Assembly (NCBI RefSeq): GCF_964186585.1
Contig: NZ_OZ075067.1
Span: 2,852,001 to 2,916,000 of the forward strand
DNA length: 64,000 nt
Origin: Microbacterium sp. MM2322
GTDB taxonomy: Bacteria > Actinomycetota > Actinomycetes > Actinomycetales > Microbacteriaceae
Direction of reading: 5' to 3'
The notes below the pieces were generated by a model, which had not been told where the DNA came from, made no database searches, and was given only the letters and a program-made list of their open reading frames with translations. The position numbers and the translations under genes were made by a program. Positions 26,307 to 36,529 of the stretch are shown one piece after another. The number at the start of each line of letters is the position of its first letter. Position 1 is the first letter of the stretch.

Positions 26307-26897
26307 TTACTCAGCCGGAACGGCGACCACGACCTTCGCCGGACGCAGCTCCAGATCCCCGAGGCGGTAACCGACCTCGACGACTTCGAGAATCGTCGGC
26401 TCGGTCGTGCCGGGGGTGGGCGCCTGGAAGATCGCCTCGTGCTGCTGCGGGTCGAACGCGTCGCCCGCAGCGCCGTAGCGCTCCACTCCCAGCCGAGCCA
26501 CGACAGCGCGCGTCTTGTCGGCGATCGCCGCCAGCACGCTGCCCTCTTCGAGGTCGCCGTGCTTCTCGGCGCGATCGAGATCGTCGAGCACGGGCAGCAT
26601 CCCCTTGGCGACCGCGCCCTTGGCACGCGCGATCTCCACCTCGCGCTGCTCCTCGGTCCGGCGTCGGTAGTTCGCGTACTCCGCCTGCACACGCTTCAGG
26701 TCGAGGAGCAGGTCGTGCTCCTCTTCCGGAGCGTCCGCGACGGCGGCCTCGTCGGACTGAGCCGCGCCGAGGATGTCGTCGACCGTGAGCGCGTCCGGCT
26801 CCGTGTCGGCATCCCCGGCGTGCTCGGTCGACTCGTCGGCCGGCGTCGCGGCGACGTCGTCGCCGTCTTCCGGCTTATCGAAGTCCTTGTCCGCCAT
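26307..26897 (-). CDS. grpE: GrpE nucleotide exchange factor
   Basis: 196 aa. A long acidic, disordered N terminus (1-60) precedes the dimer helix (LLDLKRVQAEYANYRRRTEEQ) and the beta-sheet head (FDPQQHEAIF, EVVEVGYRLGDLELRPAKVVV). It releases ADP from DnaK. Only 2 bp separate it from the dnaK stop, so it is translated from the same message. Confidence 0.95.
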   Translation of the reverse strand: MADKDFDKPEDGDDVAATPADESTEHAGDADTEPDALTVDDILGAAQSDEAAVADAPEEEHDLLLDLKRVQAEYANYRRRTEEQREVEIARAKGAVAKGMLPVLDDLDRAEKHGDLEEGSVLAAIADKTRAVVARLGVERYGAAGDAFDPQQHEAIFQAPTPGTTEPTILEVVEVGYRLGDLELRPAKVVVAVPAE

Positions 26898-26899
26898 GG

Positions 26900-28762
<1,863 letters not shown>

Positions 28763-28876
28763 GTGATGCTCCTTCGTGTGACATTCGCGTAGATCTGAAG
28801 TCTTTCCGCGGCGTCGGTTGGAACCTGAGCCGCGATGACTCAACGTTACTCCGACCGGTGTCGAGCGTCAAACCAA

Positions 28877-28897
28877 CTTGAGCCCACACATATCAAG
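28877..28897. promoter_or_regulatory. HAIR operator (HspR binding site) upstream of dnaK
   Basis: CTTGAGC (28877-28883), 7-bp spacer, TATCAAG (28891-28897), close to the consensus CTTGAGT-N7-ACTCAAG. It is 115 bp from the dnaK start and 67 bp from the divergent transporter start, so it may affect both. Confidence 0.85.
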
Positions 28898-28963
28898 TTT
28901 GCAGGTTGGCGCCGGTGACGTCGCGACACCGGGAAGTACCGTGGCGGGGGTAGGGTGCGGCTC

Positions 28964-30370
28964 ATGACGCGTTCCAGCGGCGGGACGCCCGAGATCCCCG
29001 CCACCGCCGACAGCGGCGCCCTTCCCGTGATGTTCCAGGACCTCGAAGAGCGCCCCGTCGCGCGCAAGAACGTCGTGTCCTGGGCGATGTGGGACTGGGC
29101 GACCCAACCGTTCAACTCGGTCATCCTGACCTTCGTCTTCGTGTCGCTGTACCTCGTGTCCGACACGTTCCTGCCGGCGAACATCGCCGCCCTCGCCGAT
29201 GACGACCCGCTGAAGGAGTCGGCGCTGGCCGACCTGTCGAGCGGCTACGGGCTCGTGTCGACGTTCGCAGGACTCGCGATCCTGCTGCTCGCCCCGATCC
29301 TCGGCCAGGTCGCCGACCGGAAGGGCCGCAAGAAACGCTGGCTGCTCATCGCGACGGCGATCCTCGCCTTCCTGCAGTTCAGCCTCTTCTTCGTCTTCGC
29401 CGACCCGTCGTACTTCTGGCTCGGGGCGATCCTCGTCTCCCTCGGCGCCGTCGCCTCGGAGATCGCGGGCGTCAACTACAACGCGCTCCTCGTCAGCGTC
29501 TCGACGCCGCGGACGGTCGGCAAGGTGTCGGGTCTCGGCTGGGGACTGGGCTACATCGGCGGCATCCTGGCACTCGTCGTCGTCGTCGCGCTGAACGCCG
29601 TCGAATGGTTCGGCCTCGACCTCTCCGACGGTCTGGCGTACCGCCTCATCGCCGCCGGGTGCGCGGTCTGGACGATCGTCTTCGCGATCCCGCTGTTCCG
29701 GAACGTCCCGGAGCCCTCGGCCCCCGCGGGCGACACGCCGCTCGGGTTCACCGCGTGGTTCCGCGAGTTCTTCCGCTCGATCCGCGACCTGTTCCGCTCG
29801 CACCGCCCGACGGCCTGGTTCCTGCTCGCGAGCGCCGTCTACCGCGACGGGCTCGGCGGCGTCTTCGCGTTCGGCGGCGTGCTCGCCGCGGTCGCCTTCG
29901 GGTTCTCGCCGAACGAGGTCATCCTCTTCGGCATCGCCGCGAACCTCGTCGCCGGAATCTCGACCGTGATCGCCGGTCGCCTCGACGACCGCTTCGGCGC
30001 GCGGGCGATCATCCTCACGTCGCTCAGCGGCCTCGTCGCCGCATCGCTCGGGGTCTTCCTGCTGCACGACGCCGGCAAGCTGCCGTTCTGGATCCTCGGC
30101 CTCACGCTGTGCGCCTTCGTCGGCCCGGCCCAGGCATCGACCCGGTCGCTCCTGGCCCGCGTCACGCCGGAGCACATGCAGGGCGAGGTGTTCGGGCTCT
30201 ACGCGACGACGGGTCGCGTCGTCAGCTTCCTCGCGCCCGCCATGTGGACGCTGTTCATCACCGCGTTCGGGGCGACCTATTGGGGCATCCTGGGCATCGC
30301 GATCGTGCTGGTCATCGGCCTCGTCCTCATGCTCTTCGTGAAGCTGCCGCGGCCCGCGCACTTGCGCTGA
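28964..30370 (+). CDS. UMF1-family (Atg22-like) MFS transporter
   Basis: 468 aa with about 12 transmembrane helices. The N-terminal NVVSWAMWDWATQPFNSVI is the signature of the UMF1/Atg22 branch, whose yeast member effluxes amino acids from the vacuole. The MFS loop motif GQVADRKGRKKR lies between helices 2 and 3. Bacterial members are uncharacterised. It is divergent from dnaK. ATG 28964 is used; a GTG three codons upstream is possible. Confidence 0.88.
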   Translation: MTRSSGGTPEIPATADSGALPVMFQDLEERPVARKNVVSWAMWDWATQPFNSVILTFVFVSLYLVSDTFLPANIAALADDDPLKESALADLSSGYGLVSTFAGLAILLLAPILGQVADRKGRKKRWLLIATAILAFLQFSLFFVFADPSYFWLGAILVSLGAVASEIAGVNYNALLVSVSTPRTVGKVSGLGWGLGYIGGILALVVVVALNAVEWFGLDLSDGLAYRLIAAGCAVWTIVFAIPLFRNVPEPSAPAGDTPLGFTAWFREFFRSIRDLFRSHRPTAWFLLASAVYRDGLGGVFAFGGVLAAVAFGFSPNEVILFGIAANLVAGISTVIAGRLDDRFGARAIILTSLSGLVAASLGVFLLHDAGKLPFWILGLTLCAFVGPAQASTRSLLARVTPEHMQGEVFGLYATTGRVVSFLAPAMWTLFITAFGATYWGILGIAIVLVIGLVLMLFVKLPRPAHLR

Positions 30371-30415
30371 CCGCGGCAGCTCCCCGAGGGGACTGATCCG
30401 AGCGGATGCCGGGGC

Positions 30416-31051
30416 TCAGCGCTCGGCGCGGGCCAGGTTCGCGCGCAGCTCGTCGGCGGTCTGCCGGATCACGTACGCGGGCTGGTCGCGCTCGACGCGC
30501 CAGCTCTCATCCAGCGGACCGACGTTGACGGTGTCGAAGCCGAAGTCGTCGTAGAGCTTCGTGATGAAGACGATCGCGTCGTCGGAGTCGCTCGAGGTCG
30601 CCAGCGCGCGGCGGCCCGGAGCGCCGGCCGGGGCGCCGTCGGTGGTGATGTCGGCGGCCGGGATGTGGTTGAAGCCCTTGACGACGGTCGACTGCGGCAG
30701 GCGGTCCTGCAGCATCCGCGAGGTCGTCGTCTTCTTCTCGTCGAGCTCGGCGATGTGGCCGTCGCGCTCCCAGTAGTAGTTGTTGGTGTCGACGACGATC
30801 TTGCCGGCGAGCTGCTCCACGGGCAGGGCATCGATCGCGTGCAGCGGCACGGTGACGACGACCCACTCGCCGAAGGCGGCGGCATCCGCTGCCGTCACGG
30901 CGTGGGCGTTCTCACCGAGTTCGGCGACGAGATCCGCCAGCGTCTCGGGACCGCGCGAGTTGCTGATCGCGACCTGGTGCCCCTGGGCGACGAGCCCTCG
31001 TGCGACTGCCGAACCGATGTGACCTGCTCCGATGATTCCTACGTGTGTCAT
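30416..31051 (-). CDS. NADP oxidoreductase of the F420-dependent (Fno-like) family
   Basis: 211 aa. An N-terminal Rossmann site GIIGAGHIGSAVARGL at 5-20, followed by the serine/arginine pair that reads the NADP phosphate (SNSRGPET). VVDTNNYYWERDG and VKGFNHIPAADI are typical of the group once named NADPH:F420 reductase. True Fno enzymes transfer hydride between NADP and F420; many members in this family instead use other substrates, so F420 use is not proven. Confidence 0.85.
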   Translation of the reverse strand: MTHVGIIGAGHIGSAVARGLVAQGHQVAISNSRGPETLADLVAELGENAHAVTAADAAAFGEWVVVTVPLHAIDALPVEQLAGKIVVDTNNYYWERDGHIAELDEKKTTTSRMLQDRLPQSTVVKGFNHIPAADITTDGAPAGAPGRRALATSSDSDDAIVFITKLYDDFGFDTVNVGPLDESWRVERDQPAYVIRQTADELRANLARAER

Positions 31052-31109
31052 ACCTCGGGGCAACGCATCGGCCGCGGGTCCATTCCCGGCGGAGCCTGTG
31101 CGAACCCGA

Positions 31110-33458
31110 TCACTCGGCGATGAGCGTGCTCCACGCATCGTCGAGGGTCGCGTCGATCTCCCGGTCACCGGCCCGGAACGCGTGAGCGCCGTGCGCCGTG
31201 GCGACGCGCGCCCGCGCGCGGGCCGAGGTCACCGTGCCGGCGTCGTCCCACGCGAGGTCGAGCTCGATACCGGGACGGGCGACGAGGCCGCGCACCGATC
31301 CCGCCCCGAGCGCCGTCGGCCAGGCCGGCAGGAGGACGACGACGTCTCCGTGCGAGTGCACGAGGCACTCCGCGATGCCCGCGGTGTAGCCGAGGTTGCC
31401 GTCGATCTGGAACGGCGGGTGAGCGGCCAGCAGGTTGTCGTAGAGACCGCCCGACTGGTCGCCGCGGTCGACCGACATGTCGCGGAACACGAGCGAGAGC
31501 AGGTCGGCCACGCGGCCGGATTCGCCGAGGCGCGCGCGGAGGGCGATCTTCCAGGCGAGCGACCACCCGGTCGATTCGTCCTCGCGGAGATCGAGGAAGC
31601 GGGATGCCGCCGCCGCGAGCTCCGGGGTGAGGGACTCGGTGCCGGGGTAGGCGAACACGAGCGGCGACAGGTGCCGGTGATGCGGGTCGATGGCTTCGCG
31701 ACCGGCGGACCACTCGGCGATCGAGCCGTCGTCATCGAGCGGGATCTCCGGCATGTGCGCGCGTGCCTCCGCCGCCTCCGCCACCAGCGGGTCGTCGTCG
31801 TGGCCGAGCAGGTCGGCCAGGCGGAGGAACTCATCGAGGTGGGCGCGCAGCAGCACGAGGTCGAGCGTCGCGGACTCCGAGACGGCCGCCGACCCGCCGC
31901 TCTGCGTACGGAACACGTTCTCGGGAGAGGTCGACAGGGCGGTTCCCCACTCCCCAGACTCCCCGCGGCCGGCCCAGGCCAGGGCGAACGCAGTGGCGCC
32001 GCGGAGCAGGCGGAAGGCGCGACGACGCTCCGCGTTGTCCGCGACTCCGAACGCGTCGCGGTCGGCGAAGTGCCGGCAGAGCCAGAGACCCGCCATCGGC
32101 CAGAACGCCCACTCCGCGTCGTGCACGCCGTCGCCGACGGGCTGCGTGTAGCCCCAGGCATCCGTGTTGTGATGCGCGACCCAGCCCGGGGCGTCGTACA
32201 GCCGGCGTGCGGTCTCGGCCCCGCTGTCGGCGAGCGCCTCGATGAGGCCCAGCAGGGGCTCCTCGGTCTCGCTGAGGTTGGTGGTGTGGGCTGCCCAGTA
32301 GTTCATCTCGACGTTGATGTTCGTCGTGTAGTTCGAGCTCCACTCGGGGCGGAGGTCCTGGTTCCAGATGCCCTGGAGCGTCGCGGGCAGACCGCCGGGA
32401 CGCGACGAGCACATGAGCAGGTAACGGCCGTAGTGGAAGAGGAGTGCGGCGAGGCCCGGGTCGCGACGCACGTCGACGCCGCCGCCCGCCGCGAGATCGC
32501 GGATGCGCTCGGCAGTGTCGCGGTCGGGGTCGGGCGCCGTGGTGAGCGAGAGCTCGGCGCGGTCGTACAGCGCGGCGTGGCCCCGCACCTGCGCGGCGCG
32601 GACGTCCTCGAGACCCGCCGCGATCACGGCGTCGACGAGCCCGGCTGCGCGGCGCGAGGCGGCACGCTCGGTGCCCGCCGGCATCCGTCCCATCCCGGTG
32701 AAGGTCGTCGCGGTGGCGAGCACGACGGTGACCCGGGTCGCCCGGAGCACCCGTCCGCCGCGCACCGGAGTGCCGTCGGTGAGGATGCGGGCGTGCAGCG
32801 CGCCGCGGACGGAGGCTGCCCCCTCCTCGTAGACGACGGGCTCGTCGACCTCGTCGTGGGGCGGCGTCACGTCGGACGGCGCCTGCATGAGCAGGGTGGT
32901 GGCGGTGTCGTTCTCGACGCGGCCGAGCTCGCGCAGCTGCGTCTCGAGCTCGACGCGGACGTCGATCGGCTCGTCGCTCTCGAGCTCGTGCACCAGCACG
33001 CCGTGCGGAGCGCTGATCCAGGTGCGGTGGCGGAGGCCTCCCCCGGCCCACACGCCCTCGGCGGAATGGGTCGCGGTGCGGAGGTCGAGCTCGCGGCGAT
33101 AGTCGACGACGTCGTCCGCGTTCGCCCCGTCGATCCGCACCCGCAGGTCGGCGAGGGGGAGGAAGGACTGCGCGTGACGGTGCTGCAGACGGCGCACCTC
33201 GCGGTCGGCATCCTCTTCGCGACCCTCGGCGACCGCGGCGCGGGCGGCGGCGAGCGCCTCGCGGGCCTGGTCGGCGGTGACGACCGGCGCGACGAGTTCG
33301 CTTGCGGGGCTCCCCGACCACATCGTCTCGTCGTTGAGACGCAGGAGCGCATCGGTCACGCCACCGAAGCACATGGCGCCGAGCGCACCGTTTCCGAGGG
33401 GAAGGGCCTCGTTCCAGGTCTCCGCGGGGCGGCGGTACCACAGGACGTGCTCAGTCAT
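31110..33458 (-). CDS. Glycoside hydrolase family 95 (alpha-L-fucosidase type)
   Basis: 782 aa from the ATG at 33458 (GAAGGAG upstream). The N terminus LWYRRPAETWNEALPLGNG and RLNDETMWSGSP are GH95 hallmarks. The central (alpha/alpha)6 barrel contains NYTTNINVEMNYWAA and GWVAHHNTDAWGYTQPVG, which hold the catalytic Asn/Asp/Glu groups. No signal peptide is seen, so it acts in the cytoplasm on imported oligosaccharides. GH95 enzymes cleave alpha-1,2-linked fucose, and some act on L-galactose; exact specificity is unknown. Divergent from the ROK-kinase-NagB-GH2 operon and probably co-regulated. Confidence 0.92.
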   Translation of the reverse strand: MTEHVLWYRRPAETWNEALPLGNGALGAMCFGGVTDALLRLNDETMWSGSPASELVAPVVTADQAREALAAARAAVAEGREEDADREVRRLQHRHAQSFLPLADLRVRIDGANADDVVDYRRELDLRTATHSAEGVWAGGGLRHRTWISAPHGVLVHELESDEPIDVRVELETQLRELGRVENDTATTLLMQAPSDVTPPHDEVDEPVVYEEGAASVRGALHARILTDGTPVRGGRVLRATRVTVVLATATTFTGMGRMPAGTERAASRRAAGLVDAVIAAGLEDVRAAQVRGHAALYDRAELSLTTAPDPDRDTAERIRDLAAGGGVDVRRDPGLAALLFHYGRYLLMCSSRPGGLPATLQGIWNQDLRPEWSSNYTTNINVEMNYWAAHTTNLSETEEPLLGLIEALADSGAETARRLYDAPGWVAHHNTDAWGYTQPVGDGVHDAEWAFWPMAGLWLCRHFADRDAFGVADNAERRRAFRLLRGATAFALAWAGRGESGEWGTALSTSPENVFRTQSGGSAAVSESATLDLVLLRAHLDEFLRLADLLGHDDDPLVAEAAEARAHMPEIPLDDDGSIAEWSAGREAIDPHHRHLSPLVFAYPGTESLTPELAAAASRFLDLREDESTGWSLAWKIALRARLGESGRVADLLSLVFRDMSVDRGDQSGGLYDNLLAAHPPFQIDGNLGYTAGIAECLVHSHGDVVVLLPAWPTALGAGSVRGLVARPGIELDLAWDDAGTVTSARARARVATAHGAHAFRAGDREIDATLDDAWSTLIAE

Positions 33459-33655
33459 CGTTCTCCTTCGGGCGCGAAGGCCTCTGCATCTGGGGGCCGC
33501 GCCAGAACTCCACGGTCGGATGCCGGAGGGGAGAGTAAAAGGGCGGCGACTCGACGATAGACGGCTTCGGGCGCGCTCCCCTATTCGTCGGCCTTGCGTG
33601 GGCGGCACCCGTCTGGTTTTATCTCAGAGTAAGACGAAAAGGGTCGAGGGGAATT

Positions 33656-34819
33656 ATGAGCGGCGAGCGCGCAGCGGTTGGACGGGGAACGGCGACCAAC
33701 GCCGACGTCACCCGCATCAACCGCACCGCGATCCTCGACGCCCTCCAGAACGGCGGCGCACTCACGCGCGCCGAGCTGATCGAGGCGACCGGACTCGCCT
33801 CCGCGACCGTCCACCGCCTCTGCGCGCGCATGGTCGCCGAGGGCCTCCTCGCCGTCGAACGCGACGCGAGCGGCATCGGTCGCCCCACCCATCGCTATCG
33901 TCCCCTCGGCGAAGCGCGGACGGTCGTCGCGATCGACGTCACCGCTGCCGTCGCCCGCGGCGTGCTCATCGATCTGAACGGCGACATCCGCCACGAGGAG
34001 CACGAGTCGCTCCGCGACGCCGCCGGCCTACTGTCGGCATCCACTCGTCTCGAAGGGATCGGGCTGCTGGCCGAGCGGCTCATCCGGACGGCGGTCGGGC
34101 TCGGAACGCCCGCGCAGGGTGTCGGCCTGTCGGTCCCGGGCGTGGTCGATGCGGACGGCGCCGTCGACGATTCGGTCGAGCTGGGCTGGAACGGCGTCGC
34201 CGTCCGCGACCTCATCCAGGCGCGCACGGGGCTTCCCGTCGTCGTCGAGAACGACGCCAACGCGGTCACGATCGGCGAGTGGACCCGCGGCGCAGGGCAG
34301 GGCACCGGCGACCTCGCCGCGCTCGTGTTCGGCGTCGGTGTGGGCGCCGGGATCGTCTCGGGCGACCGCCTCCTCCGCGGTGCGGGCGCGGCTGCGGGCG
34401 AGATCGGCTACCTCGTCACCGATCCCACCGCGTTCTCGCAGCAGCATCCGACGGGCGGCGATCTCGAGATGCGCGTGCTCTCGCTCGGGGCAGCGGATGC
34501 CGACGACTCCTCGACCATGGCCGTCCTCGATGTCGCGGATGCCGACCCCGCGGCGTCCGCCCGCGCCGAGCGACTGCTCGATCACGTCGCGATGTCGGTC
34601 GCCGCTCTCGCGGTGATCCTCGACTGCCGGGTGGTGATCCTCGCCGGGCGCCTGCCGCAGCGCACCGATCTGCTCATCGACGGCCTCGCACACCGACTGC
34701 AGGGACGCCTTCCCCGCCCACCTGCGCTCGTCGTCGGCGCCCTCGGCGAGAACGCCGCGCTCGTCGGCATCGGCCAGCTCACCATCGACCACGTGAAAGG
34801 GGCGGTGTACCTTGCCTGA
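33656..34819 (+). CDS. ROK-family transcriptional repressor
   Basis: 387 aa. N-terminal winged helix (about 15-75: NRTAILDALQNGGALTRAELI) then a ROK sugar-kinase-like domain (VVAIDVTAAVARG, GVVDADG, VENDANAVTIGEW). The usual zinc cluster CGCxGCxE of the ROK fold is missing; after GEIGYLV the sequence differs. Sugar binding without catalysis is typical for NagC/XylR-type repressors. It is first in the operon and divergent from GH95; the 197-bp intergenic region has an AT-rich stretch at 33617-33640 just before the start that is a likely promoter/operator. Its inducer is probably an amino sugar or galactoside (inference). Confidence 0.9.
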   Translation: MSGERAAVGRGTATNADVTRINRTAILDALQNGGALTRAELIEATGLASATVHRLCARMVAEGLLAVERDASGIGRPTHRYRPLGEARTVVAIDVTAAVARGVLIDLNGDIRHEEHESLRDAAGLLSASTRLEGIGLLAERLIRTAVGLGTPAQGVGLSVPGVVDADGAVDDSVELGWNGVAVRDLIQARTGLPVVVENDANAVTIGEWTRGAGQGTGDLAALVFGVGVGAGIVSGDRLLRGAGAAAGEIGYLVTDPTAFSQQHPTGGDLEMRVLSLGAADADDSSTMAVLDVADADPAASARAERLLDHVAMSVAALAVILDCRVVILAGRLPQRTDLLIDGLAHRLQGRLPRPPALVVGALGENAALVGIGQLTIDHVKGAVYLA

Positions 34820-35774
34820 CACCCTCGACCGGTATCCGTCGGAGGCAGCGATCGTCGGCGTCGATGTGGGTGGGACGAAGACCCACCTCCGCGCGATCGT
34901 CGACGGCGACATCGTCGACCGCGTCGTGCCGAGCGATCTCTGGCGTGCCGGCGCGATCTTCGACGACGTGCAGAACTTCGACCGCCTCGCGCAGCTCGTC
35001 ACCGACACGGTCGGCACGTCGCCCGCCGTGACGGTCGTCGGCGCACACGGCATCGACAGCACGCGGCAGCGGCACCAGGCGACGGCGCTGCTCGACGAGC
35101 GGATGCCGGGAGTCGTCGCGGTCGTGAACGATGCGGTCCTCCTCGCCCCGGCGATGAGGCTCGAGGCCGCCGTCTGCGTCATCGCGGGCACGGGCTCGGC
35201 CGTCGTGGGCTTCGACGTCGACGGGGAGCCGGTCACGGCCGACGGGTACGGCTGGCTGATCGCGGACGACGCGAGCGCCCCCGGGATCTCGCGTCGCGCG
35301 GCCGTCGCCCTCCTCCGCGCGGTGGACCGACAGGGCGCTGCGGCGATGACCGACCCGCTGGCCGCCCGCTTCCTCACCGCTTTCGACGCCCTCGACCACG
35401 TCGACCTCGCCCTGCGCTTCCAGGCCGACGCGAGCGAAGCATCGTGGGGCGGGTTCGCCCCCGAGGTGTTCGCGGCGGCCGCCGCCGGCTCGACCATCGC
35501 CCACGAGGTCGTCGCGGCATCCGCTCTGCACCTCGCCGACGCCGTCCGCGCCGTCCGCGGCCGCGGGGCCCGAGGCACCGACGTCATCGCGGCCGGCGGT
35601 GTCATCACGGCGCAGCCCCTGCTCGCGGATCTCCTCCGGGCCGAGCTGCGGGAGCGCGACGGCGCGCTCCGCTTCCACGTGCTCGACGAACCCCCCGTCG
35701 CCGGTGCGCTCGCCCTCGCGCTCGCCCACGCCGACACGCTCGACGCCCCCTCCCCCCGAAAGGTGCTCTCGTGA
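34812..35774 (+). CDS. BadF/BadG-type amino-sugar kinase (GlcNAc or glucosamine kinase)
   Basis: 320 aa starting at TTG 34812, overlapping the repressor stop by 8 bp, with AAAGGGG at good spacing. ASKHA-fold ATPase: phosphate-1 loop GVDVGGTKTHLRA, VVNDAVLLAP, CVIAGTGSAVVGFD and the adenosine motif AAGGVI. This family includes human NAGK-like GlcNAc kinases and bacterial glucosamine kinases. It sits directly before nagB. No deacetylase (nagA) is in the window; if the substrate is free glucosamine none would be needed. Substrate is inferred from context. Confidence 0.85.
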   Translation: MPDTLDRYPSEAAIVGVDVGGTKTHLRAIVDGDIVDRVVPSDLWRAGAIFDDVQNFDRLAQLVTDTVGTSPAVTVVGAHGIDSTRQRHQATALLDERMPGVVAVVNDAVLLAPAMRLEAAVCVIAGTGSAVVGFDVDGEPVTADGYGWLIADDASAPGISRRAAVALLRAVDRQGAAAMTDPLAARFLTAFDALDHVDLALRFQADASEASWGGFAPEVFAAAAAGSTIAHEVVAASALHLADAVRAVRGRGARGTDVIAAGGVITAQPLLADLLRAELRERDGALRFHVLDEPPVAGALALALAHADTLDAPSPRKVLS

Positions 35775-36529
35775 GGATCCTGCTCTCCCCCGATGCCGCC
35801 GGTGCCGGCGAGATCGCCGCCGCGATCGTCGCCGCATCCCTCAGCGACCTTCCCGCTCCCGTCCTGGGCGTCGCGACCGGTTCGAGCCCGCAGCCGCTGT
35901 ACCGCGCTCTGACGGCCCGGGTGCAGGCGGGCCTCGACCTGTCCCGGACCGCCGCGTTCGCGCTCGACGAGTACGTCGGCCTGCCGGTCGACCACCCCGA
36001 GAGCTACCACGCGGTCATCGCCCGTGAAGTGACGGGCCCGCTGGGTCTCGACGCGACGCGGGTCCACGTCCCCGAGGGAGCGGCAGCCGACCCGGCCCAG
36101 GCGGCGGCCCGCTACGAGGCCGCGATCGCCGCGGCCGGCGGCGTCGACCTGCAGATTCTCGGCATCGGGGCGAACGGCCACATCGGCTTCAACGAGCCCG
36201 GCTCGCCAGCGGACTCCCGCACGCGGGTCGTCGAACTCGCCCCGCGGACCGTCGCCGACAATGCGCGGTTCTTCGACGGCGATGCCGGTCGCGTCCCGAC
36301 CCACGCCCTCACGCAGGGGATCGGCACGATCCTCGACGCCCGCGAGATCGTCCTCATCGCGTGGGGTGAGTCGAAGGCCGACGCCGTGGCCCGCGCTGTC
36401 GAGGGACCGCAGACCGCGGACCTCCCGGCATCCTTCCTGCAGCGCCACGATCGTGTGACGCTGGTGCTCGATGACGCGGCCGCCGCGAAGCTGAGCGCCG
36501 CGTCGCTTGCCGTGGAGGTGACCCGATGA
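35771..36529 (+). CDS. nagB: Glucosamine-6-phosphate deaminase
   Basis: 252 aa from GTG 35771, overlapping the kinase stop (GTGA). Signatures: GVATGSSPQPLY (phosphate loop), ALDEYVGL (catalytic Asp) and GIGANGHIGFNEPGS (active-site lid and His). Converts glucosamine-6-phosphate to fructose-6-phosphate and ammonia. Its stop overlaps the GH2 start (ATGA), so the four genes are translationally coupled. Confidence 0.94.
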   Translation: MRILLSPDAAGAGEIAAAIVAASLSDLPAPVLGVATGSSPQPLYRALTARVQAGLDLSRTAAFALDEYVGLPVDHPESYHAVIAREVTGPLGLDATRVHVPEGAAADPAQAAARYEAAIAAAGGVDLQILGIGANGHIGFNEPGSPADSRTRVVELAPRTVADNARFFDGDAGRVPTHALTQGIGTILDAREIVLIAWGESKADAVARAVEGPQTADLPASFLQRHDRVTLVLDDAAAAKLSAASLAVEVTR

